Positions 47,063 through 59,115 of a stretch of DNA of 64,000 bases are shown here, in pieces. The position numbers and the translations under genes were made by a program. Location of the stretch: positions 3,738,001 to 3,802,000 of the forward strand of contig JAYJMM010000109.1 in assembly GCA_037349105.1 (NCBI GenBank). Reading direction: 5' to 3'. How positions within the stretch are numbered: position 1 is the first letter of the stretch; the number at the start of each line of letters is the position of its first letter. The notes below the pieces were generated by a model. It was given only the letters and a program-made list of their open reading frames with translations. It was not told the origin of the DNA and ran no database searches. The DNA is from Limnomonas spitsbergensis. Lineage: Eukaryota > Chlorophyta > Chlorophyceae > Chlamydomonadales.

Positions 47063-50000
47063 CTCTGACAAGGGCAACGATCGGCACGTGGAGGACGACG
47101 GCTAATCCTTGAATGGTCAGTGTTGTAGTAGGTGCGTGAAAGTGTGACGGTTTGCGACCGACCGTTCGTTTTGCACAATTTACGGTTTGAAAATCCCCAC
47201 CGCCCAAGTCAGACTGCTATTCAGCACATGTCCATGCTGATGGCTATGCCATGATTTTTGCACGGAGGGCGGCCTGTTCCCAGTCCCCTTAAATTTCCCG
47301 CCAGTTCTACAGGCTTGTCTGCTTGTCCCTTGCCCTGGTCTATGCCCTGGTCTGATCACATGTTCGGTATTTTCACTTCCACCGGAGGGGCCTCTGTTCT
47401 GCTCTTCACCCTCCTTCACTGTCTGAAAATTCTCTTAGAGGACCCCTCGCCGGCAGATAAGTGATTGGTGGATCACCCATACCGGTAAGCCACTTTTGAA
47501 TGGGTAGACAGTGCTGGGGCGGTGGGCCCCCTTTCCCTTTGCATTACTTAAAGCACATGCCCAAACAGTGATGCTCTGTCTGTATACTGTAGTCGGACGG
47601 TTATATCATAGTCTTGGGGTGCTCCAGTTTAGTCCAACACGAGGCGGCCTTGAGTGGCACTGCCAGTGGTAGAGTCTGACGGTTTGCTGGCCCGCCTGTC
47701 TCCAAAACGCTAGGCCCATGCCCCTGGACAGCCCCTATTGGCAACATAGTTTCTGGGTGCTTGGACTCACCCCCCACTCGACAAATAATTCCCCTAGCTA
47801 GAACCAGGCTTATGAATGATTTCCTTCCGTCTCTGCCCCATGGCTGCACTACAGTTGATACAGTATGCCTTAAGATGCGTTAGCCATGCTTTCCTCTGGC
47901 TAAGCACTTGGTCCATCTGTTATATTATAATATTCAATATTCAATCTTTTTGTACCTCTGCACCCACGTCTTGTTTTTTGTATTGGATATTTTTCTTCTG
48001 CACTCTGGGTTTCATTCCCATGCCACAGGTCTGTGGTTGTGTGTTGTTTGCTTGTCCATGGGGTCACTGTCTTTTCGCTCACTGTACTTTCTTATTTTGT
48101 GCTCGCACCGGTGTGTGGGCACCTGTCCCATAGATCAAATTATTTAAATGTGATGCTCCGCTAGATTAAAACTTCACAAATTTCACTTCCTGGCCCTGCC
48201 CCCACGAAACTTCGTTGCGGCGGCGTCCAACTGCCTAGTTGGAAACTAAAGAGAATAATAGAAAGCAACAGATAGCTGAAAGGGAGATATCCCGCCAACA
48301 TGCCAGGGAGTAAACTGCAATAGTGCGGCTGCAATGGGCAAGTGGTTGCATTGAATGTAATGGGGGATTTCTCTCCTCCCACCCTTTCCCTTCCTCAGGA
48401 AGTTCTCAGGTTTGACCTGCTTGGCCTGGCCTTCACTTCCCGGGAGGGCGAGTCTCCCGAATCAAACAAGAAATGGTTCCACTGCGTATGACAAGTAAAT
48501 CAAGTGATCAGTGGGACATGGAATTGCATATTAATACATCATTAAACATCTTGTACGCCAACCAACATGCGTGCTTTGCTAGGTTCTGATCTTAGGCTGT
48601 CGAGTGTTTTTTGTCTTGGCAATGATGGATCGTGCTGTAAATGTGTTCTAGCGTGCACTAACGGCGTGTTTATTGCTGACATTGCAGGTTTTGAGGCTTG
48701 CTTGCTTGCTTGCTTGTTGTGGCATTGTTGAGATGACGTTCTGGACATTTTCTGTTTGCAAGGTTGCACATTGTATGTTTTCAGATCAGGAAGCCTGAGC
48801 GAGACGAAACGACCTTACAATTTTTGCCGCTTTCCAACTTGGGCACTCCGTCCGGGAGCGAGTTGAATTGCCTGGGGAGCCACAAGCTTGTGTGCCACAT
48901 CTAGTAATATTGCCGGTTTAGCGCTGAACATTTTCCATCTAGAAAACTCTTTCATGCCGCAATATCACTCTCTTGAAAACGTAGATCCATTTGTAATCAC
49001 TTGTTGTGTGATGCGGGGTGTGAAATCTCGCTACATGGACTGAGACTCACGTTATAAATACTTATAAATACGCTACTGAGTTACCGAACCAGTAAATGTA
49101 TGACAAGGACTGTGACTTAACTTCCATCACTCATACCAAGCCTGTGTTTATCTGCTTATGCATAGCTTAGGATTGGGGTGCCTACATACACTACCGTAGT
49201 AAATTGCATAATCAATATTGGTACTTTCGCATCGATGATATCAAATTGGCAATGTAGGTAAGGGGGTGTTCAAGTACACGGCACGCCACACCATGACAGC
49301 ATGACAGCATGAGCAAAGATAGTGACAACATCATAGGTACCAACACCGAGGGAATACATGGGCAGGAGCGCATGGTAGCAGGGATGGGCAGGCCCCTTGG
49401 ACGCGTCCATGACAGTGCTGCATACTTCTACGCCTTGTATTGGGGCCTGCATAAGTGGGATGTCCTAGCTTTTGTGGAAGTTGCGGTGGATCTCGTTGAG
49501 GTGTACATCCTTCAGAGGCTGGGGATTCTTCAGATGGTCCTTATTTTCCAGCCTTTTGTCTGTCCCTTTACTTAATTTCCCCTTTCCTTCTTTCCTCACC
49601 CAACCGAACCAACCGAAAATTTGGGTGCTCACGCGGCAGAGCCCTGTCGAACAAGGTTTTAAGGTGCAACATCATCGACTAATAATATGAAGGCCCTCAA
49701 ATTCTGGCCTGACGTTTTGACCGGTAGAATCAGGAGAGGTTTAGAATAGCTGTTATTAAGTCGGTGATACTCGTTAATAAGTAACTATGACGAAACGATG
49801 CATGGTATGGCTGATACCAAAATGGTATCAGTGATAATAAAAGTTATGGCTGCAGCCTCGGCGGCACCTTCAATCGGGGCGCTGAATTCCATACCCCTGA
49901 GAAAGGAGGGTGGCATGGCTGCTTCATGGTCATGGCTGTGCATGGAAGCTGGAATGGAGCTACCTCATCCTCTACCAGCTCCAGACGACAGGGCGTCAAG

Positions 50001-50714
50001 CAGGGTCCAGCGGGCATCATCCTAAACTGGAAACATATGCCAGTACCGGTAACTGTTTATTAACAAGGTTGTGAGTCAGATCAGGGTCAGATGGCCAAGA
50101 TTTCAACGGGATTTGTAACAGGTTCAGTCATGTTCAGTCCTGCACAGAAGAATAGACATAAGACGCACCAATGATCTATCATCATGAAACTTCAAGCATG
50201 CAGGATAGGAGGACCGCAGAGCTTACTCTTGTGAGTCTATCTGCAGCCTGGATCCGATCTGCAGCCTGGTGCCGCATAATTGCATCAAGGAGTGGCAACT
50301 TTCCAAGTGGTTGAAAGGCAGTGAGGGTTTCCCGTGCCAAATGCTGTGTGGAAAGGTTGTGTGGAGAGGCCCACAACTGACTTCATGAGGCAGGGACCCC
50401 CTTATTCTTGCCCCTCTTCTCTGCTTCTCTGCAGTATGATACCGGTATACATGTGCCAATCTTAACATGGCCAGACAGCAGCCCACAGATGAAAGCAAAT
50501 TGGAGCCAGCTGGTTATGACAACATGAGCCGTATGTGCAGATTTTTTGACCCTGATGGGCTGATTATGATGCAATTGAGGGCATGCCCGACTCTGACTAG
50601 GGTTCGTTTGTTACACCCTTATGCACTGTTGTTTGAATCAAACAAAAGCTGCAGGTCACAGCCTGGCTGGGAAACCAATTGTAACATACTAGACTCTGAA
50701 AGCATTATTTAAGC
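47063..50714. other. Intergenic region between phosphoesterase and LRR genes
   Basis: Divergent genes flank this 3.65-kb stretch, so it carries both promoters. Content seen: the dispersed repeat at 49270-49690, a second similarity at 49925-49990 to 19590-19670, a (GCTT)n microsatellite near 48698-48716, and TACCGGTA at 47480, 50044 and 50440. No reading frame with recognisable similarity. Confidence 0.6.
49270..49690. repeat. Dispersed repeat, copy 2 (pair with 34430-34860)
   Basis: Aligns to 34430-34860 by shared landmarks (GGGATGTCCTAGCTTTTGTG, GTTGAGG, TTCAGAGGCTGGGG, CCAGCCTTTTGTCTGTCCC, and a right-end TTGGGTGCTCACGCGGCAG). An 88-codon open frame covers it but is not conserved in copy 1. 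Confidence 0.55.
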
Positions 50715-52659
50715 ATGGGGAACTGCTTCGGCTTTCTAGGACGAAAAGAAAATTCACAATATGAGCCATACGAAGGATCGTCGGCGACAGGCAGAGGGGG
50801 TTCCAAAGGCATACCTTATGATGATCAAATGGTTGCGACGTGGAAGCAGACCGGTATCGTTGGTCTGCGGGACCGAGGACTGAAGGAAATACCCTCGGCG
50901 GTCATGTTCGTGGGAGCTGATGCGAAGGTCCTAGACGCGACAAACAACAAGTTATCCGAATTCCCGTCAGTCTTGGAGCACATCTGCAACCTGCAGCGAC
51001 TCGTGCTTGCACAGAACGTCATAACAATGCTACCCGGGTCCCTCCTCATGTCACTAGCTCCAACGCTGAAGGTGCTCATGCTTGATGGAAACTGCATTGA
51101 ACAGCTTCCAGACGAGGTGCGGCATTATAATAGCCTGCCTGGGTTGCTCACTTGTCCATGTCAGGCCAGATCTTCATGCATGGCAATTTCAGGATCTGGA
51201 GTGAGCTATTCATTGACTTGTAACTCTGATAGGCCATGGCCATGGCCAAGTCGAGACAGATTTATTTTCTCAGGCCAGGGGAGGAAGCTTTCCTGATTGG
51301 TGTGAAATGTGGATGGATTGTCAGACCGTTGCTTACATTACTGTGCTATTGAAGCACATTATGCGCTCTGAAAGCAGCCTCCCATTGATTCATTTCATGT
51401 TCACACAGATCGGAAGCTTGACACGGTTAGAGAAGTTATCCCTGAAAGGCAATCGTCTGACAAACATCAGTCAATGCATTGGAAAGTGTACAGCGCTGCA
51501 GTTTCTGACCGTTTCTCAAAACCAGCTGACTACTTTGCCATCTGAGCTGGGCGACTGCCAGGTATATATAATTAAAACACTCGCGGCTTTGATCAACACA
51601 TAGCTGCTCGAATTTTGGCTAGTGCTGTCATGTGTTGCCGTGCAAAGTGCATAAGCTGCCTGCCTGCCTTGTCAGCGCTCACCTTAGTATGCCGGGCCTC
51701 AATATTTTTAGGCTCTGGAGGAGCTGGATGCATCAAGTAATGGCCTCGGGGCGCTCCCAGCAGCTCTAGGAGGGCTGCTTCGACTCAAGACGCTGAATGT
51801 AGACAACAACGGGATATCTCAGGTGCGCACATGGTGACATGGGTGTATCTTGAAAACAGGGCATGTCCTTGTCCATGCCTCTCCCCCCTCAGGGCCTGAC
51901 TCTTAAGGTCTGGATCCTTTCCGCATTGGAATGATGTGTATCATAGAGGCAGCAAGTATCCTTCTGTAGTTCTTCACAATCCTAGCGCTGTTGACTATCA
52001 GACTCTGTACACCAATCCTTTCACCAATGCCAACCATGATGAGGCGCGCTGTCGTATTTCTGGTGTGGAAATCCTCATGAATTGGCTAACTGAGTCATCT
52101 CATGTTTGGGAGTGGCACCCCTTAGATACCGGTATGTGCAGTGCAGGTTTGCGATCAGGTGCGGCAGCTTCTAAGAAATACGTACTCTCACACCGTAACT
52201 ATTGAGATGCATTGTGTGCCAGCTGATCTGCCGCTCAGTAAGGCTGGGCAATACCTGTCATGGACTGAATCGTCTGATGAGCCTCTGATGCTTTTTGCTG
52301 GGATCCCCTGATCAGGTGCCGTCCGAGATCTTTCTGAACTGCGCAGCGCTGCAAACACTCTCTCTGCATGGCAACCCAATCGTGGCAGATTCAATTCAGG
52401 AGACCAGCGGGTTTCAGGTAATAAGGATGGCCATTTATGAGGAATGTGTTTGTTTAGTTGAATGGTGTAGCATTCATCACGAAATGCCGCCCAGGACTGA
52501 CGCTCTCCAGTCTCTCTGTTCAACCATGGCTCACGCTTGCTGCCTGTTTGTTGAGTGCAGGAGTTTGAAGCACGCCGGCAGCAGAAGTACAGCAAGGGTA
52601 TTGCCGGAGGAGTGCTCATGGGGCCTAGAGGCATGGATGAAGGCGTGGACAGGAAATAA
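50715..52659 (+). CDS. N-myristoylated leucine-rich repeat protein, LRRC57-like (288 aa)
   Basis: Scaffold-type LRR protein of unknown function. Exons: 50715-51116, 51409-51561, 51712-51822, 52316-52417, 52561-52659, all in phase 0. MGNCFG at the N-terminus carries Gly2 (myristoylation) and Cys4 (possible palmitoylation), predicting membrane attachment. A family-typical lead TGIVGLRDRGLKEIP is followed by about eight LRRs (for example LKVLMLDGNCIEQLP, LEKLSLKGNRLTNI, LQFLTVSQNQLTTLP, LKTLNVDNNGISQ, LQTLSLHGNPI). The C-terminal EFEARRQQKYSKGIAGG plus GMDEGVDRK block matches plant homologues. Exon boundaries fall at comparable LRR positions. Confidence 0.92.
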
Positions 52660-55655
52660 CAGGCGAGGTCTAGCTTGTTCCTGAATTGCAGGTGATGACA
52701 GGTGATGACCTGTTTCTTGGCGGCAGCGGTAGTGGTAGCCTTGTGCCCTTTCCGATTAAGACAGGGGCAGGTGGAGAGACCCGTGATTATCTATTGAAGC
52801 ATTTGCTGAACCTCAAGCTGCAAGCGAATGCATTTGCACCCGATCAGCAACGACACCGCTTGTATGGGGGCGAGAAAGCTTGTATGGGGCAGAAAGGTAT
52901 TAAGCACAAACTTTGCATCCTTGCCTTCAGCAATGTGCTGAGGGCATAAGTCAGCAAGTCACCCTTCATGATGGGATTTGCATTATGGTTACTCAATCGG
53001 ATCAACTTTATGGCCCATGGGACAATGTTTGTACATTTTTCTTAACTTGGGGATCTCCTTTTAGGGCACTATATTTTATTTTTCATCTTGTAGCAGCCCA
53101 TCGTTATAATAAGCCTTTTGTGGCCATGGGAATTGAAGAAATCTGAAAAATGCAGACAACCGAAACCTGCCATAATTGCTGCCATGGCAACTAGACACAA
53201 AGTCCATGGCACAAAGAAGCCCAGAACTAAGCCCAGTTTATGAGATTGCCCCAGCCCCAAGCATTGCAGTCATCATACTTATATTTTTGCTTGCAGGCAA
53301 TATGGCCATGCATTCATATCTCCCTTCTGGCATCGTAGCCATCAGGCATTTCTCTGCTTCACCCCTCAGGGCTAACTGCATGTTGATATCTTTCCTCAGG
53401 GCAAAATACTATGTTGGGCAGGCACCACTAGGCCTATGGAGACGAAAACTTGTCTGGTCGCCTGCCGGCCAGCGTATCAGATGAAGCTCTTTAGAGCAAG
53501 CAGGGGTGCGTAGAAAATTAGAATCACACGCATTCATCTACAAATGTCTGCACAGCTTGAAAGCTTTCGGTGAATCGGCTCTCACAATCCTTTTATTTTG
53601 CTGTTACCGATACTTTAAATGGTCCAGAAACAATTCAGCTGCATTACGGCCTATGGATGTGGGGCAGCAAGCCCTCGTATTTTAGTCGCCAGACGTGTGC
53701 CTGTCAAGGTTTGGTCCCTCGCCTAACCAGTCGCGGCAGCCCACCGGCCTGCCATAAGTGGTCTAGCGCCCCAAAAAGAAAGTGAACACAGCATGTCAGC
53801 CGATGCGGCAGGTAAGTATGCCATGATGTGAAGGTCACCCTAAAAGTGCACTGTATGGTTACGTGCCCTGCCTCAAAATGGCAAGCAGGAAAAGGCAAGT
53901 CTTTACACCTGTTGGCCACTCTTCCCAAGTTCACCAAACACCTCATGCACACCTTGTAAACAAGTGGCAATCGGGTGGCCCAGCCAGGTGACTATTTTTA
54001 TGCCCAGCAGGATTCAGCGCGGCCATGCCATGCTGTCTAATGAACGGTTGTTATGTCAACTTTCTTTGTTCAGCACCCTTGTCTGGAGAATTGGCAGTTG
54101 ACATTATTTGAAATCTCTGGTTTCTACCTGCATGAGGAATGAAGTGCCATCACAAGCCAGAACATGGTTTCGAGGAACCCAGACCTAAGTGCCCAATCCA
54201 TCAAGTGTGGGGGGTGAGCCCCAACCAATATCCATATGATGGTATGACCATCCCGGATTATAGCCGCCTAGAACCAGGCCTGTCTAAGACTATTTTGCTC
54301 AGTTGCTGTGGCTCTTCTGTGGGGTGGTCGCCTTGCCTTTGTTGTTCTGCTATGGGGGCCTCAGGGTCATCTGCAGAAGTTTCTTTTCGTCTCGACCCTA
54401 GTTTTCTAGGTATTTTAATCTAGCCCTGAGTCCTGTTGGTATACCAGCAGCTCGTGGGCCAGCCTCCTGTGTAATCCCCTCATTCATTCGTTGTGGGTTC
54501 CCTCTTCTCCTGCACTCTTTCCCTCCTCTAGGATGCGTAAATTTTTTATTTTAGGACCAGGAGATCCACCAATGATCCACATCCTGGACTGAAATTCCGA
54601 ATCTTAAAACAGGGGCTTGCCTCATCCTATGGCAGCAAATGTTTCAGGTACACAGTTTAGTACATGGAACTGACATCCTGGCTTGCCATAACATTATGAC
54701 ACTTTGTATACTCTGCTGTAACTTCTTACGTAGAGATGCAAATTCTGCATTCTCTTTGCTGACCGAAATACTTTAAGCCTTATATGCATTGTGCACTGAA
54801 TGACCCCTCTTTCTTCTTTATTTCCTCTCTCACATCGTGGAAGAACCTGACAAGTTTCACTCCTCCGTCGAAACAGTTGGATGCCTGCACGTAAGTACGC
54901 GACCAAGAATAGAGGTGCAAGTGTGCAACGTCATTAACATTCGACGTTTCCTTTCCGTCTGGAAGCTGCTTCAAGGCTGTGATCAGATCTTGCTACCAGT
55001 GCTGTGCCATCTGCCTCTCCGAGTCCTCGAAGCAAGTGAAGTCATGACGAAATAAGGGTGTCTAATTTGGTTACACCCTAATAATAACATGGTCATGCCG
55101 TCATATCTCACGTAACAACACAATTGTTCTGGAGACAGAACACCTGAGATCCTGGGGGCGACAAATTGCCCCCAGTCCCGAACCCTATCTAACAAAGCCA
55201 GACTGGATTTAGATTGGGTAGGCTTACAGCCCACGCCTACTACCTGGCATAAAAAAATGACAAATAACACAGGGTCGGCAATGGCTTGGAAACAAAAAGT
55301 TATTAACTACACAGGAAAGAGCCCAGTGTGGAGGCACAGGGCAAATGATGAGCACACCAATTGAGGACAAAACAAAATCTCACAGGTTGAAAACGGCTGA
55401 GGACAAAATTGCCGCACCTGGGTGGCTCACCCTCCCCACATGTTGATTGATCCAAAGCAACATAATGCATTATCATCAGTCGGGGTCCAATAGCAAAGAC
55501 AATACTTGAGAACTGCTTATAAAAATTGCATGCGGTCATAACTCAGGCACAGTCAGGCACGTCATTCAGCCAGCAACGAGGAACCCTATCTTGGCATGTG
55601 CCGGGGCAGGTGTTTCTGGAGCTCAGAGTGACCGCCACCATTAAGCCCCAGATAG
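52660..55655. other. Intergenic region between LRR and trehalose-phosphatase genes
   Basis: Convergent genes flank this 3-kb stretch. It holds both 3' UTRs and SINE-like copy E at 53628. Only short frames without recognisable similarity were seen. Confidence 0.6.
53628..53778 (+). mobile_element. SINE-like dispersed repeat, copy E
   Basis: Intergenic copy: ACAATTCAGCTGCATTACGG, GGCAGCAAGCCCT, TGTCAAGGTTTGGTCCC, CATAAGTGGTCTAGCGCC and an A-rich end (CCCCAAAAAGAAA). Confidence 0.55.
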
Positions 55656-58600
55656 TTACTGCTGTTGCTGCTTCTGCAACTGCTGCTGAGCCATCCGTTG
55701 CTGCCACTCCTGCCACTTCTGCTGCTGCTCCACTGCCACCGGAGCTTCTGTCGGTGTTTCGGGACTGGATGAACTAGGTGTCCAAGAAGAAGGTGGCGAC
55801 GATCCTCCCCCCAGCCTCCAAGATCCCTTCCCCCCCCTGGCGTGCCACCCGTTATCGGCCGACTCTGCCCAGTCCACCAGTCCACGTAATAATTGCATCA
55901 CCTCCACGGGGCTGTGCACAGTGAAGCTAGCCGCGGTCTCCTTCACCTTGCTCGATACAAGAATGCCGTATCCTGCCAAGCAGCAGCAACAGAGAAGCCG
56001 TCGTAATTTGAAGTCACCGGTCATGCACGCGAAGACACTTGCAAGCCAAATCAAACACCAATTAATATTCAAGGCAAGGTATCAGTCAGCAATAATTTGA
56101 GACCCTTCTTGAATATCGGTAAATAGATCTCTAGCAGTGAAATCAAACTAAGCTACACTGGGAGTCACTGAAAGTGTCCCAAAGGACACCTGGCCTAAGA
56201 CACACAGGTGCACTTCATCAGGGCCTCAACCAACAAAACTGTCACGATGTTCCGACTATGTTCCCCCAAGGCATGTGAGGCCCACCTTGCTGCCCGTCCA
56301 GCAGCGCTCGGAAAGCATCCTCGTCAGTGCGGTCGTCACCTATGTAGATTGCGACAACATCCGGCTGCATGCAGGGCACCGGCAGGTTCAACACCAGATA
56401 TCTCAACACTAAGCAGGCGGGTACAGGCTACTGAAATCCAGGACACTCAGCAGGCTGTAAAGGCTGCAGACATGCACTCGGCAAGCGGGTAAAGGCTGAC
56501 ACAGATAGGCAAAGACTCCATGTGACCTATAGTGCTGTGTGGAGGGGGGGGGGGGCAGAGGGCAGACGTGCCAAAAAACATAGAAATGACTGACTGTGAG
56601 ATCCTGATGGCCCCTCCCTCACCTGAGCTCTCAGCCCCAACACGTCCAGCAGATGGTTCAGGGCAGTGCCTTTGTGCCAATTAACCTGCGGGAGCCAGGG
56701 GCGGGGGGCTTTGTCAGGGTCGGCAAACCTTGGAACGACCACTCGACAATCCCCTGCTGCAAGAAATGTGCATGTGTGGGGGTCACAAAGCGTGCTAGCC
56801 AGCAGAAGCACAAGGCCACCATGCTCGGGGCACAGATGGGGGGAAGGGCCCCACAACAGGCGCCAAGGCAGCAATAACAGCTGGTCAGCTGCTGGAGCAG
56901 GGAATCTGGCTCATGTCCTACTGTTGCCGAGCTGGCGCCTGCACCCCCCGGAAGAAGCTGCGGACCTGTGCCTGCTGCCTTGGCGCTTGCTGCTGGGTCC
57001 TTCCCCCCATCAGCGCCCCCTGGGCGCAGCATGGCGGCCATGTGCCTCTGCTGTTTATTCATCTGAAGCTGTAGAGATGCTTTTGAGACCCTACACTAGG
57101 AGATGCCATGTTGTTGTGTGGAACATCTACACAAAGTACACTTACCTTGGGGTGCTATGCCAGCCCCACTCATATGCACATACCTTCGGCCGTATCTCCA
57201 TAACCTTGCGCCCCCTTGTGATCCTGAGTTCGTCATCTTCCCTCCTCGACAGTGTCTCCTCAACAGCTTTGACCACTTGGAGCCAAGTCTCCCCCGGGCA
57301 GTTTCGGTAGTGGGCTGACACACAGAAAGTGTTGTGCTCCACATAAGAGCCTGGGATGGGAGCAAGCCTGCACATGGGTGGCAAGGGAGGGGAAGAGTCA
57401 GCAAGGTGCCGGAGCTGCATATTTTAGCGCGACACAAGCATTGAAGCACTTCATCCTACAAGCCTTCCGCCTAGGCCACCTGAGACAGCAAACGTCAGAC
57501 CATGGCGACAGTGCATGACGAGCAGGAGACCAAGTTGGGCCAGTGGCAACAACCAAACTCCAATGCCGATTAGTCAGGACCTCATGCCACTCATTCTAAT
57601 CCGATTTGTTAGGGCCTCGTGCCTCTCATTCTAGTGGACAGTGGGTGCAGCCCCCAGATGCAGGAGTCACTTCAAACCCACCGCTGGCAAAGCTCAGAGT
57701 AAACACTATCAATGATAGGGCGGAAGTGAGCGGCTGGCTGGAACGATGAATCCTGCCTGGATGACGGTGATGCCATCAAGTCCTGCGGGCGGGAGGGCGA
57801 CACAGATCGATTCAGATGGCCAGGAGGACGATAAGCAAGGCCTGAGGCCCTCTACCACCTTGCTTGCAGCGGACAACAGATATTGGGAAGGTAGGTTCAG
57901 CATAGGGAGGGAGAAACAGGATACGAGCTTGGGTAGAGTAAAACGTTTGCTTTATTGCAAGCGAGCATGAAATTGTGGCAACGCTTCAGGAACTCCTGGC
58001 GTAATTGAGAGCCAGCATGAAAACAGGAATTCCTTGATATGCCCCGCGCATATTCTACACCGGGCGCACTGCTCACCTGTGGCCCTGCAATATCCATCCC
58101 ATGACTGCCTGCATAGTACAGCTCCTTCAGCTGGACAAAGTTCTCGACTTTCTCGCGCCCACGCCCACTGATGATAGCCGTGGGAAACTGCTGCGCAAGG
58201 CCCCTCACAACAGCACGCATCTGCAGAAAAGTGTGCACAGAGAGTGAGGTGGAAGCAGCATGGGAAGGTGTGTGAAGACGGAATATCTCAGGATTGTTTT
58301 TATCCATGCATGCATGGTGCATGATAGTAGGCAACCCTTACGCATGGGGCAACTAAATAGGTCCCTCATGAACTGGGAGAAATCAGCCAGGGAGGGGATC
58401 ACCATGCCAAGACCTTGAGCTGGAGGCCCTATACCCAGCAATTTAGCTACATCCACACACCCAACCATGTGCTCAGCACATGATAACCCTCGTGCCGCTC
58501 CATCGTGTCACCCTGCCCATGAAAGCACCCTTTAATGGGTCACATGCAGCCCTTTCTGTTTCACATGTATAAACAATTCCCATGCACATGCCGCAGTGGG

Positions 58601-59115
58601 TTGGCGAAAGCTGGCACCTCTCCCCATTATGACACAAGTCAAGGTGTTCATACCAGCTCAGCATTGAAAGCCCCATTCAAGCACCTGATCTGAGAGCACT
58701 GCATCCTCAGGATTGGGAACGATTGGAGTCAACGTCCCTGCAGGTAGGCCAAATAAGTTGTACAATGGTGCGCGCATACAGGGCCGTTAACAGCATCGAC
58801 ATACCGTCGTAGTCTAGAAAAACTGCAAGCCGCTTTCCCTGGAGTAGAGATATGAATTTCGCGAAGTGGGTGAGCGCGCATGGGTGTTTCGCCTGCCCAA
58901 GCAAGAACAGAAATGAACACATAAGGGGATAATTATGAAGAAACTGGAGTATTATAAGAATCTACCCTCCAGGCTTCAAATGCTGCCGGGTCCTCTCCAG
59001 GCGAGCGCCGTGTGTCCTGTTTTCGAGGTGGTCTAATACTGCTATCAGAGCCACTGATCCTGGAGCGTATACTTTCTATGTCTTCGTCAGTGAGCTCGAA
59101 GGACGCACGGTCCAT
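55656..59115 (-). CDS. TPP: Trehalose-6-phosphate phosphatase (392 aa)
   Basis: HAD-superfamily phosphatase converting trehalose-6-phosphate to trehalose. Exons on the minus strand: 59115-58966, 58892-58805, 58737-58685, 58220-58077, 57782-57682, 57367-57184, 56685-56623, 56364-56286, 55972-55656; phases close to 1,179 nt. HAD motif I FLDYDGTLTPIV spans the second intron. Motif II is [42 protein letters not shown] and GRKVMEIRP plus WHKG (motif III Lys) follow, then motif [14 protein letters not shown] and [13 protein letters not shown]. This is a stand-alone phosphatase with no synthase domain. The last 40 residues are a Gln-rich tail not usual in the family. The 49-residue N-terminal part is acidic and Ser-rich. 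Intron 6 contains a long hairpin. Confidence 0.94.
56801..57056. repeat. Long imperfect inverted repeat (hairpin) in TPP intron 6
   Basis: Left arm about 56801-56880 and right arm about 56966-57056, each roughly 75-80 nt, loop about 85 nt. Paired blocks from loop outwards: GCGCCAAGGCAGCA-type, GATGGGGGGAAGG, CCATGCT, and AGCAGAAGCACAAGGCC against AGCAGAGGCACATGGCC. It lies inside the intron between the exons at 57367-57184 and 56685-56623. Confidence 0.85.

Noticed and set aside
47816..48147. Small hydrophobic ORFs in the intergenic region left of the LRR gene
   Set aside because: Low-complexity, Phe/Leu-rich reading of T-rich DNA with no similarity, splice context or family match.
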